A stretch of 64,000 nt of DNA from assembly GCA_025738555.1 (NCBI GenBank), contig JAOVFP010000007.1:1860001-1924000 (forward strand). The letters run 5' to 3'. Origin of the DNA: Cyathus striatus (Eukaryota > Basidiomycota > Agaricomycetes > Agaricales > Nidulariaceae). The notes under the pieces are model-generated. The model was not told the DNA's origin, ran no database searches, and was given only the letters and a program-made list of their open reading frames with translations. Each line of letters starts with the position of its first letter. Position 1 is the first letter of the stretch. The translations under genes were made by a program, and so were the position numbers. Below, piece after piece: positions 21,991 through 34,620 of this stretch.

Positions 21991-22677
21991 ACATTACACA
22001 TTCTTTTCGTTTCAATCCATCGATGCACGTGTTCCTTTCTGTTAACTACTACCAGCGTGCCGCAGTGAGCAAGTATCATTCACTCTCCAGTCTTCTTTAC
22101 ATACATACTAACTGCATGTCAGATACGAAATCCTTTTCCCCAAAACCTACAAAAACTACCACCTGTAGCTGGGAAATGGGTAGTTGAAAACGTTAAATCG
22201 CCACCGTACAATGCAGTATGGTTATTAACACGCCGTGAAGTACAGAAAAGATACGACTCAGAGCCGGACAGATGGCCACATTCACTTAAAAGCATCGTGA
22301 GGCATTGGATCGCGATGATCCTTACGATGAAACTCCGTGTATTTTAAAATTCTTACAATTTGTTTAAAAATCTAACACTAGAATCAAGGTTTAATCATAT
22401 CCTGAACATTGTCCGTCTTCATATGGAAAGGATGAGGTTGTTGTACTTCTGGCCTTTGTGGATCACAAATCAATCGCATCCATGAAGGCTTTTTGAGAGG
22501 GAAAAGACGAGCCTTTCAATATGATGTACAAGCTTCTTCACATGTCTGAGATCGATAACGAAAAAATACGAAAGAGATTCAAGTGGTATAGAGCTGATAC
22601 GATACTCAACAGAGTTAGAGTAGACGAAGATTCGCATACCGAAGTTGATTTTTCCGAGTTGTCAGATCTTGATTGAC
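21816..22677 (+). pseudogene. Degraded multi-exon gene of unknown function
   Basis: Coding-like sequence survives in pieces. A first frame ends in MHVFLSVNYYQRAA, followed by a 58-nt intron with GTGAGC donor, CTAAC branch point and CAG acceptor. Then come PPVAGKWVVENV and RPEVQKRYD-type sequence up to RHW near 22304. After that the frame shifts (DRDDPYDETPCILKFLQF), shifts again (KDEVVVLLAFVDHKS), meets an in-frame TGA near 22490, and continues as RKRFKWYRAD and a final HTEVDFSELSDLD before TGA at 22675. At least two frameshifts and one stop make it a likely pseudogene. I do not recognise the family. Confidence 0.45.
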
Positions 22678-22869
22678 AGTCTTATACTTAATAGAGATAC
22701 TATAATGTACCATAGGACCTGATGAATTTGTTAGAGTCAGAGAGATGACCCGCTTAAGTCTATTATTACATTTGATAACGGCATTTTACTTTACTAGTTG
22801 AGTTGGGAATATTCAAGTTACATGCAAGAAATAACTTCATAAAGAACGTTTGATTTTCCACTTGTTCTT

Positions 22870-24620
22870 TCAAGTGTTTGCGACAGATGGAGCAATAGCG
22901 AACCATTTGTTGAAGATGTTTTCAGGATCATATTTCGCTTTAACGACCTGCAACCGTGGATAGTTGTCTCCAAAAACGAGCTTCGCCTTATTCGATGAAG
23001 CATTGACGCTGTCAGGATCTTCCAAAATCATCGTTAATATCAAGAATTTAAACACGATGACAATCATACCGTAGTTGGTGTAACCAATACCATGTGTGGT
23101 CATTAACTCAACCTGTCCCCGGCAGACGATATCTGCGATCTCTGAGGCGTACTCACGAGCTGTATCAGACTGGTCTGGAAGGGAGCCATTCCACACCAAC
23201 GTTACGAGTACATTGGCAGTTGGAACACGGCGGAATGCTGTAGACTCAGTAGGTATAGAAATGATTTTCGACAGAGGGAAGTACTCGTAGAGGATCACTG
23301 GACGGAAGGTTCCTGCCTGAGCAATTTCGACAACTCGTTGGTGAGCTTTTACAACTGATTCTGGGTGGGGATCTTTGTGAGCTAGACCTTTCATGTATAC
23401 TCCGCTTCCGTGATTGACCATTGGATTCTACGAGAGGTATAAGATGTAAATTCTAAGAAGATGTAAATATCAACGTACTTGGAGACCATTTACCGCATCG
23501 TACGGTATTTCCTTCGTATAGTCGGCAACAGGACCTAGGATAATTATTATATATATCTAATAGCGAGTACTTGAAATATCATACCAATGTCTAGGAAAGC
23601 TTTAAAGTTTTCCCTGCCTTCCGCCTCCGATCCATTATAGAACAAGAACAACACTACTACTGGCTATTTTAGATACGTAATCAGTACCATATCTACGGAG
23701 AATTTAACCTTGACATACCTTTCCATCGGGACCGATTGTAGTCGCTTGAATCATAGCCTCTTTTTCGCCGGCAATGGGCCACCATTTCGTAGTAAGTGTC
23801 ACGATCTGTTCCAACGCGTGCGGAGGAAAAATGGCCATTCCTGCGTAGACAGTTTTACGCTGAGGATGGAGCTTCAACACAAATTCTGCAGCTACTCCAA
23901 AGTTACACCCTCCGCCTCTGATACCGAAGAATAGGTCAGAGTTTTCGGTTTCACTTGCGCGTACGATGGATCCATCGGCGAGTACAATAGTTGCCTGAAG
24001 AGTAACCAATAAAGTCAGTTACAGAAGGAAAGAGAGTTTCAGCACGAACTTCGACAAGATTATCAATCGCGAGTCCATACGACGGACTAAGCCATCCATA
24101 GCCACCTCCGAGGATGAGACCTCCAACTCCCGTCTGATTAACATACGTTAGCTTTAGCTTGAACAACGTCAACTAAATCATTTACGTGGTTTACAGTTCC
24201 TCCAACAGTGGCTAAACCATGCTTCAGAGCCTCCTTGTCCACGGTAGCCCACAGAGCCCCCCCGCCGATATATGCCAGCTGTTTTTCAGCGTCGATCCTG
24301 GCCTTATTCATGTATCTAGACAGATCAATCACAATGCCATCCTCTATGGAAGATGCCCCTGTGGGGTTATGTCCACCACCATGAATAGCTAGCGGAAGGC
24401 CAGCCTCCTTGGCATAACGAATAACACGACCTATATCGTGCTCATCCTTAACGTACGCTACGATCTTGGCCTTTCGCTCGGCGTTCTTAGCCCATCGAAC
24501 TATAGCCTTTTCGTATTCGGGATGGTTGGGGGTAATGATATCGCCCTGGATTTGAGGGGAACCAGACATGTTGGGAATGAAAGTTGGAATGGTTGGAACT
24601 GTAGAAACTAAGGTGTTCAA
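22870..24620 (-). CDS. FAD-linked oxidoreductase, berberine-bridge type (6 exons)
   Basis: Model complement(22870..23427, 23479..23534, 23585..23663, 23719..23994, 24050..24133, 24186..24620), 495 residues, five introns of 50-55 nt, all frame-consistent. The N-terminal PCMH-type FAD domain has [19 protein letters not shown] with His84 as the likely covalent FAD attachment residue, GGTVNH and [16 protein letters not shown], then [10 protein letters not shown] and [14 protein letters not shown]. The C-terminal BBE motif is [20 protein letters not shown] see no signal peptide, so it may be cytosolic. Such enzymes oxidise sugars, alkaloids or secondary metabolites; the substrate cannot be told. 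No biosynthetic cluster partner is evident. Its 5' end is partly duplicated at 30.46 kb. Confidence 0.93.
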
Positions 24621-26607
24621 TGTAAGTGGAATGCAGGAGTCGTTGGAACATCAGCTGCTGATGTTGCTTGCTATTTAAAAGAATGGGAGATGATCAGATA
24701 AACATCCATCAGATATACATAGAAGCCGGTGAGATGTAACTATATTTCTGAGCTGTGAGCTTCGAAAGCGGCTCAGTTCAAGGTGATGCTACAGAACGTC
24801 ATCCCTCGGCATTGGCATTCCGTGGTGCTGCAACGTAGACCGTACAACCTCCATCTCGACAGTTGTATCTTACGACATTCAGACTCCTATTATAGTAATC
24901 ACAATATAACATACCATACGTAGCTACACAAGCAATCTTAAAATAGAATCCCGGGACCACAGATATAGAAACTTGAATACAATATACTATATAAAGCAGG
25001 TCTAACTTCGAGCCGGCAGGTTTTTGGTATCAGTTACGTGTATTCGAGCCGCAAAATTTAAATCATACTCAGATAATAATTTAACCACACACTAGTACAC
25101 CCTATCGCGTGTACTGATTACTACTTGGACACAAGTTGATTGAAGGGTTATGGGAAAAAACGCGTCACTCCCCGGCAATATAAGATTCTCGACTGGGTCC
25201 AGTGGATTTTACGACTTTCTACAAAGATATTGCCTAAGGATCGTCGTTCGGCCAATTTATATCCGAGTGCCCTTTGTTGCGAGGTCATAGTAGTTGGTCA
25301 TCAGAGGAGGGCTGGAATCTATCCGATGTTATCATCCTTACATACTAGATAATGTGACCATCAAGCCTCCATCATCGTGCCACTACCACCTGGTAGTACC
25401 TACTACAGGCGTGTAGCTTAATTGGAATCGTTAATCTAACTATGAATCATGTATCCTATTTTTACACTTTACAAGGCTTTTGACGTCTGCATTACTTGCA
25501 TACCCGTTATGCACCAGCCTTGTTCTTTTGCTACAACCGGAATAATGAGTCTTGTTGCAACCGTACTATGTTCATGGATTCTCGAGGTTAAACTGATATC
25601 AAGTGAACTTGATATCATTCTCGCTCCTGTGATTATCGTAAACCTGTATGATCTGCAATCGATATAGATTAGACTAGATTCTACCGGTACCGAACGGGTA
25701 AGTTAGGAGAACAGGCAATGTTTATCTGCTATCGCAGAATCAGTACATAATGTACGCACTGAATACTTACGGTACTTATAAGGGTTCTCAATTGGCTTTA
25801 TTTTATAGTGCAATATACTTATTCACATACGTATACGACTAAGAAAAGGTGGGATTTTATATAAATCGGTTCTCATTCACTTTAGCTTGATGGATTTATA
25901 AGAATCATACTAGGACGGGAATGAATCTTGGATGGATTTTTATAAGTCCCACCGCTCAAAATATACTAGCGCGCCAAATCAGGAGTACTCAAGTGGCATG
26001 ATTTTCACAATCCTCTGTGCATGTATTACTATATCGTTACAGTGTAGGTTGTATAGGACTTTCTGTTCATTAATGATGTAGACATGCATATCATCCGTGA
26101 TTCCCGCTAAAATGGCCTGACACAGCTCCCCAGCGTTTAGCCGAGGTTATTAATATACTGGTGCACATGTTCCGGAGGGATTAAGTCGGCCATTTCTCTT
26201 GATCAATTGTTTCGTATTCTCCGTACACCTATCCATGCACATATGTTTCTTAGTCTTATAGTGCTGTAGTAGAAGCACAAATCCTTAATCGTGCGGAAGC
26301 AAATTGATTCCTCTCCAGATAAATATTTCACAGGCCTTGACAAAGTTGACATTGCTGTCCGTTTGTCACCGTCTTACAAATCAGCATTCTCCTATATACA
26401 GTTTAGATTTCCATCCATAGGTTCTTCTACGCTAGTCTGATTTTACATTGGGTAAGGTGCAATGATGCATGATGTACTTATAAAACTGATGGATAAGGGG
26501 AGCGCCGGCGCTATTTATGTATCACGTTTCGGATACTTAATACACTCGTCATTTACTTTTCCTTCTTTCCTTAGACACTTGTCTCCTACAAGCTCCTACA
26601 GGCCAAA
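24621..26607. other. Intergenic, no supported gene
   Basis: A promoter region for the oxidase, then about 1.3 kb of AT-rich sequence specific to unit 1, then the shared upstream region of the seven-TM-like gene (from about 26050). Frames at 25140 and 25449 have no recognisable features. Confidence 0.35.
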
Positions 26608-27727
26608 ATGAGCAGCGATGCCGCATACGAAAACTTAAAGTCCTGTATACACCTCTACGGCGAGCTGTCCGAAACTATATTCAAACCATGGATTTACGGA
26701 AACCTAGGAGCTTGTGGCGTATACGGGGCAGTCATAATCACAAGTACAGGTTACCTGCGTCTTGTATGGAGTCACCTTAGCAGCGGCAAGACTTTTAGCA
26801 TCCAGCAATCTGTCCTATTCATCTACACGATAGTTGCACTGGTGCTGTGTTCGCTAGTAATTGCAGCAGACATTCGCTCCACAGTTATATTCCTTTCTAT
26901 GAAATGCAGCGAGGCTGTTCCAGTGGATTCTACGGGCGCCGGAGGGCCCTTGGCCGATCTTACTAATCGGTTTTCTGCCGCGCCTCGAGGAGGGGGTACG
27001 CTGGGGAATGTTAGCTTCATGGTCACTGCTTGGTCAGCAGACGCTTTGCTGGTAAGTGCTTTCGCGTAACAACTGCTAGCGCTAACCAATGATCTCCTAG
27101 ATATGGCGCTATGCTGCGATATACAACGATCTCAAATTAGCAAAATGGTGTGTATTATCAATATCTATTGCCCTCCAAATTGCAGCTGTTGGTGAGTACA
27201 GCATATCCCAAACATATCACTGTACTGATTACTCTCCAGCAATGGGAAGCTACACACTTCATTACCCCACACTCAAAAAAGACATTGGCTACCACCCTAT
27301 AATAGTCTTCGAATCAATCACACTAGCCCAAAATATGATCCTTACTGGACTCATAGTTGGTCGACTGCTACATTTCCGATATCGACTTCGTAAAGCCATG
27401 GGGGGAAATTATGGACAAGAGTATATAAGTATAGTTGCGATGTTGATTGAATCTCAAGCTACACTCGTCATGGGACAAGCGGTTTTGCTTGCTGTTGGAA
27501 CTACTATGGGCTCTGGGTATGTGCCCGCGGCTATTTATGAGATTATTGGACAAATACAGGTGAGTGTCTTGTGTGTGTTTTGGGAGGCGCTAATTCTTTA
27601 ATCGGAGGTTTTGGCTCCGATCACGTTGATTTACAGGGTTATGCAGGGTAGAGCTTGCGAGGCGCGTACGATGGCTCAGCTTACCACGCCGTTCCACGGG
27701 GATAGCGCATCGACAGTAGCCGTATAA
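26608..27727 (+). CDS. Seven-TM-like membrane protein, copy 1 (4 exons)
   Basis: Model join(26608..27051, 27101..27191, 27240..27559, 27608..27727), 324 residues, introns 48-49 nt. Hydrophobic segments, in order: around GACGVYGAVIITSTGYL; LFIYTIVALVLCSLVIAADI; NVSFMVTAWSADALLIW; CVLSISIALQIAAVAMG; VFESITLAQNMILTGLIVG; SIVAMLIESQATLVMGQAVL; and the last exon's VLAPITLIYRV. The tail QLTTPFHGDSASTVAV is soluble. This architecture matches uncharacterised multi-pass proteins common in Agaricomycetes. The last acceptor (TCGGAG before GTTTTGG) is chosen because it gives a typical TM7-plus-tail ending; a later TTTACAG would give a very short end. The function is unknown. Confidence 0.85.
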
Positions 27728-29423
27728 ATACTAATACTAGTGCCCATTTTTATTAATAATAAATATAATGTATACGTGTACCGACTATATATGTCTTAAA
27801 ATTTTACGACTATACTTGCACACCGACAGAACCGTCAGATGAACCAAATTCATTGAGTCCTTATACAATTTCTGCTGAGTACACTTATACTGATGATTCT
27901 GTTCTTATTTAAACCAATATATCCATGCAAAGTGTAATATTAATCACCTTCGCCATCTACTCGATGGGTTTGTAAGCAGACTTTGCATTCCTTTGGCTAA
28001 ATAGAATGTCAGATGGTTGATTACATGAGATAGTAAATATTATTGTTACTTACAACTGTAACGCCTGATGCCTCAGCTTCGAAAATGCAATTTGAAGTTA
28101 GAGAGGAGAGTTCAGTCTTTTCCTTGTCTGTGATGAGAGTTAGTTATGAAGCTCGTCAATACTGCCAAGGTCAGAAACAAACCGGTGAGTTTTTCATACT
28201 TCGCAAGTTCAATAGCCGATGAGCACGATTGAATTCTAGAGGCATCACCATTGTCGATCCTGTATGCACATGCTAGAGTATAGTAATTAAAAATTTTGCC
28301 ATCGTGTCCGGGATTTATAGCATTAACTTGCCTACAACGTTGCACGTTCCTTGCTTCCTCGCTAGGGTTTCTGCGCTGACGAAGGCGGTAATGCTGAGGA
28401 GAGAAATGAGCGTGAAAGCGTACATGGTGGGCGTAGAGCAAAGGTGATTATCGGATGGAGCTTTCAGTTAATACTGCGACCTCTGGTCACCTGTCGGCGG
28501 TTTCGCGGTGTCTGACACTTCCGACATTGGTAACTGGGTGTTGGACTGGCCGCTAGAGGAGCCTGTGCACACGAACAACTCAGATATCAGCAATAAAATC
28601 AGAATTTTTTTTAAGGATTCTGAGGTTAGAGCCGTTCCGAATATTCCATTCAAATTATGTCACCTGGGAGATGGTTAGAACCTCTGACATTGATAAGTAA
28701 CTAAGTGTTGGGTTAGCCGCCAGAGCAACCCGTGCACCCGAACAAGGCTTTGAAGATCAAGAATTTTTAAAAAAAGCTCTAAGTATTTTGATGTTATCAT
28801 TCCAAATCTTCCGTTCTTATGTCCCCCCGGAAATGGCTCTTTTCAAATTTCTCCAACAATTTAGTTGTAATTTTGAATCCATAACTGCTGTCGTATACTC
28901 GACAGGCTGTTATCCCGGGCTGGACTCGGGTTATCAAGATTTCTAATTTGTAATTTAGAAGTGAGTATGATAACTATACTTAAAGGAAACCAAGCTGCCA
29001 GACCATTCAACACAGTATGTTAATACGTAAGTCTCAGCTTCTTATTTCCCCGGGCCTAGTGGTTGAGACCAATAAATTATGGAATTGTACAGATTTAAAA
29101 TTTGCATCGGTTTTCCAACTGTATCGATGACACTGGAACGCTGGAGCATTGAACACATCCCAGTAGTGCTTGTGCGTACATCGTACATATATGAAAGATA
29201 CTTGCCTATTGGAGTAAGTGTATCATGTGCTACATAAATTACGTAAGACAGCCATTCGAGAACAGCGCGTCACGCAAATTAATCCTTGCTTTCAACCCTT
29301 CACTTCACCGTCTCAGCTGCAGTCCTCTTCTTCCCTAACGTTCTCCCTACTCATATCATGTCATGACACCAACTTATCTCTTGTAAACGCAAGAAGATAA
29401 CCACACTCATCAAGTCTCTTCCG
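27728..29423. other. AT-rich spacer, duplicated in unit 2
   Basis: Shared with 33113-34600 of unit 2 (for example ATAAATACTAATACTAGTG after the gene and TATACTCGACAGG further on). A minus-strand frame at 28112-28441 has a diverged partner at 33609-33806 but accumulates stops, so it may be the remnant of an old gene. Nothing firm. Confidence 0.35.
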
Positions 29424-30126
29424 ATGACCAGTACGCGACCGCCCTGGCCATCGCTCTACAACCCAGGCCTCGAAATTCTTCATGTCCCACACCGAGAAGC
29501 CATTCAACCAGGAGGACATTACCTCCACAAGGCAAAAGGCACTTCAACCACCTTATCTTATATCCCTATTTTTCTGATAACAATGCGAATAAAACATACA
29601 GACATCTTCCTCTTCACATTCTACTGGATTCTCCTCTTCTATCTGCCCATCTTCATCCTCAGCGGGACCTATGCATTCTGGAACCAAATCTTTCCTCCTA
29701 CTCCACCGAGTGTACTCCCCAAGATTGTCCTTGACACTCCAATTTCCCTTCGTCCAATTTTGACACGCCCAATGCCTCCATTCAAACCAGCGAGAAACGA
29801 ACGTCGTTCACGGCTTGCTTTTGCGCTTATTATCCTGTTCACTTTTATCGGCATGGGTCTGGCTGGTGCAGTTGTGAGTTCTGCTGTGCTAGGGTTTGCC
29901 ACGGCGGGGTTGTATATAGCAGCGGACTTTCATATGTCGACGTGCGTGCTTTTCTTCGAGTTAATTCAAGTGTTAATTGTATCGGCTAGGTGGATACCGT
30001 TTCTGCTTGCTGTCACGCAGGTTGTAGTTGGCCTGCTTAGGTGTGTCTATCTACATTCGCGTTTCGTGGAGACGATGCTTACACATGTTGTCCAGCATTT
30101 GGCCATCCATCGGCGACATTATCTGA
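29424..30126 (+). CDS. TMEM170-like integral membrane protein (3 exons)
   Basis: Model join(29424..29941, 29990..30040, 30096..30126), 199 residues. The two introns (48 and 55 nt) are needed to reach the family-like ending SIWPSIGDII. Start MTSTRPPWPSLYNPGLEILH is a typical fungal N-terminus. TM segments: FYWILLFYLPIFILSGTYAF, then after a cytosolic/lumenal loop FALIILFTFIGMGLAGAVV and SSAVLGFATAGLYIAADF, then IPFLLAVTQVVVGLL. TMEM170 proteins act in ER and nuclear-envelope shape in animals; the fungal role is inferred. A segment of about 80 nt after HYLHK is open and retained in this model, although it looks intron-like but lacks a GT donor. Confidence 0.82.
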
Positions 30127-30461
30127 TCTGTACACCTGACTTACATGACGATTGTATGCCTTATTTTCTTCGCATTGTTGTGTTATATACCCGGTACAAT
30201 AAAACTGTAGTGTTTATTACGTTTCTGTCCTTTTGGATATTCAAGCATTATTGAATGTAAATCGGCAACTACGAAACAATCCATTAGATACTACGCCTAC
30301 CTATAGCAAGCATGACCTAAATAAACCAAACTCCAAGGATCAGTGACCGCGCCAAACAGCACAAGCGATACCATCCAACATCCCCTCAGGAGGAGAGGAA
30401 CAATTCAGAACTTTTGACGTGTCAATCGGAGACCGAGTCAGCCGCGGCCACTCTATCGGCC

Positions 30462-30740
30462 TATATCGTGCTCATCTCTAACGTACGCTACGATCTTGCC
30501 TTTCGTTCGGCGTTCTTTGCCCATCGAGCTATGGCCTTTTCGTATTCGGGATGGTTGGGGGTAATGGTATTGCCCTGGATTTGGGGGGAGCCAGACATGT
30601 TGAGAATGAAAGTTGGAGTGGTTGGGGCCGTACGAACTGGGGTGTTGTGGGTGGAGTGCAGGGATCGTTGGAAATGACTTCATCAGTGACTGAAGTGGCA
30701 TGCTATTTAAAAGAATGGGAAACGATAAACATAGCATCTA
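30462..30740 (-). pseudogene. 5' fragment of the berberine-bridge oxidase
   Basis: Matches the promoter and the first 60 or so codons of the oxidase gene (24431-24710). [20 protein letters not shown] is readable from an internal Met, then a 1-nt loss in the KAKIVAYV region shifts frame. The original ATG is changed and the remaining exons are absent. Confidence 0.8.
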
Positions 30741-31259
30741 AAATTAATCAACTCAAAATACGTAGAAATCGTAGCTGAGAGGAACCATAGAACTTGTAAT
30801 TACATTTTTTATAGGACTTTCTGTTCATTAATGATGTAGTCATGCTTATCATCCGTGATTCCCACTACAATGACCTGGGCATAGCTCCCCAGCGCTTGGC
30901 TAAAGTTATTAATATACCCACACATGTTCCGGGGGAATTATGTCGGTCATTTTTCCTGATCAATTTCGTATTCTCGCTACAGCTATCCGTGCACATATGT
31001 TACTCACGTAGTAAGAGCGCAAATCAATGATCGTGCGGAATTCCCCTGTATAGTTTAGCTTTGAATCCGTGGCTTTTCTACAACAGTCTGATTTTGCATT
31101 GGGTAAGGTGCAATGATGCATAGTGTACTTATAAACTGATGGATAAAGGAGAGCGCCGATGCTATTTTTGTATCACGTTTTGTATACTTAATACACTCGT
31201 CATATACTTTTCCTTCTTTTCCTTCTACACCTGTCCCCCACAAGCCCCTACAGGCCAAA
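30741..31259. other. Upstream region of seven-TM-like copy 2
   Basis: Diverged copy of 26050-26607, including TATAGGACTTTCTGTTCATT and a shared CTCCTACAGGCCAAA-like leader directly before the ATG. No extra gene. Confidence 0.4.
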
Positions 31260-32422
31260 ATGAGCAGTGACGCCGCATACGAAAACTTAAAGTCCTGTAT
31301 ACACCTCTATGGCGAGCTCTCTGAAACTATATTCAAACCATGGATTTACGGAAACCTAGGAGCTTGTGGCGTGTGCGGGGCAGTCGTAATTAAGAGCTCG
31401 GGTTACCTGCGTCTTGTATGGAATCACCTTAACAGCGGGAAGGCGATAAGCACCCAGCAGACTGTCCTATTCATCTACACAATAGTTGCACTGGTTCTGT
31501 GTACGGTAGTACTCGCAGCAGACATTCGTTCCACAATTGCATTCCTCTCCCTGAGATGCAACGACGTTATTCCACTGGATTCTACAGGCGCTGGAGGGCC
31601 CATGGCTGATCTTGCTAATCGTTTTTCTGGTTCTCCTCGAGGAGGGGGTACGCTAGGGAATGTTAGCTTTATGATCACTGCTTGGTCAGCAGACGCTTTG
31701 CTGGTAAGTGCTTTTGGGTAACAATTAGTAGCGTTAGCCAATGACCTCCTAGATATGGCGCTATGCTGCAATATACAACGATATCAAACTAGCAAAATGG
31801 CGCGTATTATCAATATCTATTGCCCTCCAAATTGCAGCTATCGGTGAGTACAGCATATCCCAAACATATCACTGTACTGATTACTCTCCAGCAATGGGAA
31901 GCTACACACTTCATTACCCCACAGTCAAAAAAGACAATGGTTACCACCCCATAATAGTCTTTGAATCAATCACACTAGCTCAAAACATGATCCTCACCGG
32001 GCTCATAGTCGGTCGACTGCTACATTTCCGATATCGACTGCAAAAAGCCATGGGGGGAAATTATGGGCAGGAGTATATAAGTATAGTTGCGATGTTGATT
32101 GAATCTCAAGCTACACTCGTCATGGGACAAGCGGTTTTGCTTGCTGTTGGAACTACTATGGGCTCTGGGTATGTGCCCGCGGCTATTTATGAGATTATTG
32201 GACAATTGCAGGTGAGCGTTTTGTGTGCCGTGTTTTAGGAGGGTGCTAATTTTTTGATCGGAGGTTTTGGCTCCGATCTCGTTGATTTACAGGGTTATGC
32301 AGGGTAGAGCTTGCGAGGCGCGTACGATACTATCATGTAACAAGAGTTTGATAACGTATCGAGAGTTTGATAACTTTGTAAATCTGTATTATCTCTTCCC
32401 TCATTTATGCTATTACTACTAA
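31260..32422 (+). CDS. Seven-TM-like membrane protein, copy 2, altered C-terminus
   Basis: Model join(31260..31703, 31753..31843, 31892..32211, 32264..32422), 337 residues if read through. The first three exons align codon for codon with copy 1 and keep all splice sites. Differences are scattered, including IKSSG for ITSTG and NDVIPLD for SEAVPVD. In the last exon, after CEART, the frame runs into a TIR element at 32330 and encodes about 29 unrelated residues before TAA. The lost tail (QLTTPF-like) lies beyond the element at about 33066. Seven TM segments remain, so a functional protein is possible. It may equally be an early pseudogene. Confidence 0.7.
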
Positions 32423-33059
32423 ACTTTGCATGCAAATGTAATACATCGCTACCAATGTATGTCCCAGCTTATATGTCGATTGGATGTATATTTGGTTTTA
32501 AAATGTGGAATTACTGCAGAACTCTCTGAAAATCGGTCGAATATGCGACATTAAATGCGAGATCTATTCTGATCTTGTTGACATATCCTTACGAAATTTG
32601 ACAAGTGCATAGAATACATGTAACCCTACCATATTGCAAATTTTCATAACAAACAACTGAGCCTGTGCAGCAATAGAGCGTGAATACGAGTTTCTATGCA
32701 TTCTGAGCGTGACAGGGAAAGGAGAAATAGATCTCCGCTTCAAACCCTATTATGTACGTTGCGCTTAAAAATTAGCTGATGACGCTAGGGAGCAAGGCAA
32801 CAGACTAGCGACCGATTTGCCGGTGTTCTGAGTCTCAAATCTTACTGTGACAATGCGTGACAAAAGTTATCAAACTCTAGTTACACCCCCCGGAAGTGCT
32901 CCGCTATGACAACAAAACGAAATATTAGACATCTAAATTCATATTTGTGAAGGTAAGATGTTTTGAAATGTAATTGTAAAAGAAGAAGCTCTTAAGTTGA
33001 GTGGTTAAGGAGGAATTAGCGAAATACCGAAAAGCTATCAAACTCTTGTTACATGATAG
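32330..33059. mobile_element. 730-bp TIR element with TA target duplication
   Basis: Ends are CTATCATGTAACAAGAGTTT and its reverse complement, flanked by TA on both sides (32328-32329 and 33060-33061). The empty site is seen in unit 1 (ACGATGGCTCAGC). A second set of GAGAGTTTGATAACTTT / AAAAGTTATCAAACTCT repeats inside (near 32359 and 32864) suggests a nested or compound structure. There is no coding capacity, so it is a MITE, probably Tc1/mariner-like from the TA duplication. Confidence 0.85.
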
Positions 33060-33061
33060 TA

Positions 33062-34222
33062 GCTCAAATTACCGCGTCGTTTCATGGGGATAGCGCATCG
33101 ACAATAGCCGTATAAATACTAATACTAGTGCCCATTTTTATTAATAATAAATATAATGTATATGTGTACCAACTATGTATGCCTTAAAATGATACGAAAG
33201 TTATACTTACGCACTGGCAAATCCGTCAGAGCAACCAAATCCGTTGATCCCTTACACGATTTTCTTCGAAAATACTAAATTTACGCTTATATCGATGACT
33301 CTGTTTTTATTTAAACCAGTATATCCATGAAAAGTGTAATATTAATCACCCTCGCCATCTACTCATTGGGTTGGTTGACAGCCATTGAATTTATTCGGCT
33401 TACAATTGGCGAGCCCAACGTCACAACTTCGAAAATACAATCTGAAGTTTCAGATGAGAGTTGAGCCTTCTCATCATCTGCAGTGCGATTTGGTTAGGAA
33501 GTTCGTTAACAATACTAAATTGCGGGAAAACAAACTGGTGAGTTTTTTTTTCTTCGCAAGTGTAGCTACCGATGAGCATGATTTAGAAGTTCTGTCATCG
33601 TGCAGAGGCTATATTACATTGACTTGCCAGCGTCGTTGCATGTTTCTTGATTCTTCGCTAGGGTTTCTGGATTGACGAATTAAAGGCGGCGATGCTGAGG
33701 AGGGAGATGAGCCTGAAAATGTACGTGGTGAGTGGGGAATAGGGTCGGATGGGTGTTGGATGGAGCATTCAGTCGAAATTTCAGTCTCTTTAATACCTTT
33801 TGACAACTATGTCGGCGATTTTAACTTCAATGAAAGGATTCACCGCAGACATTTCCCGGAACATCAAATCTCCGGCATTGATAACTCATACGAGGTGCTG
33901 GGCTAGAAGGACCCGTGCATCCGAACAAGGTCTTAAGGATCAAGAAAAAATAAAATAAAATAATAAGGATTTCCCTGAGCATCTACGTAGCACATATATT
34001 GGTATATGCGCTCATGTCAGAGGTGAGGTAATCACTCCAAATCTTCCATTCTTATGTCTCGGAAATGATTATTTTCAACTTTCTCCGGCGGTCTAGTTGT
34101 AATGTCTATATCTGCTGTTGTATTCTCGACAGGCAACATATAAGATATATGTACTCCTCGAAGTTTGACGTTGGCTGTGGTTAGACTCTAGTTATCGAGC
34201 TTTGTAAGTTTACGATACTGTA
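33062..34222. other. Spacer of unit 2 with the detached gene tail
   Basis: Begins with the displaced 3' end of seven-TM-like copy 2 (to about 33113), then the diverged copy of the 27728-29100 spacer. No supported gene. Confidence 0.4.
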
Positions 34223-34488
34223 CCGGAGTGTATGGAGGCAACCGTCACGCGTAACGCTGACCCGGTTGCGTTGCTAAAACCACCCTTCGTCACGCATAAC
34301 GGAGGCCTGGTTGCTAACGCTGATAGTGTGACAAGCTAGTTTTGGACGTAATATCCGAAAAAAATCGCTAAAAATCGAATTTTGGTTGCCAATTCGGAAA
34401 TTTGTCACGCAAAATTAAGTTTGGTTGCCAGCATTGTGCCTGCAAAATCGTGTCACGCTTGAAGGTTCGTTGCCTCCATACACTCCAG
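34223..34488. mobile_element. 266-bp MITE with TA target duplication
   Basis: Ends CCGGAGTGTATGGAGGCAAC and GTTGCCTCCATACACTCCAG, one mismatch, flanked by TA (34221-34222 and 34489-34490). The interior repeats TGTCACGC and GGTTGC words. Non-coding, probably mariner-like. Confidence 0.8.
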
Positions 34489-34620
34489 TACAGTAGGTTG
34501 ATGTTTCGAATTTTCAATGACTGGATGATCCTCCAAATATCCTCCATTACTGGAGCGCTGGAGCCTTGAACACATCCCTACTGTGCTTGGTGCGTATATG
34601 TTAGGAAGACACTTGCCTAG

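Larger units (their letters stand above)
24430..30390. repeat. Segmental duplication, unit 1
   Basis: Matches 30460-36720 in the same order: oxidase 5' end, intergenic block, seven-TM-like gene, AT-rich spacer, TMEM170-like gene, and a tail with AAACCAAACTCCAAGGATCA. The stretch 24720-26040 has no partner in unit 2, so it was either gained here or lost there. The genes of unit 1 are intact. Confidence 0.85.
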
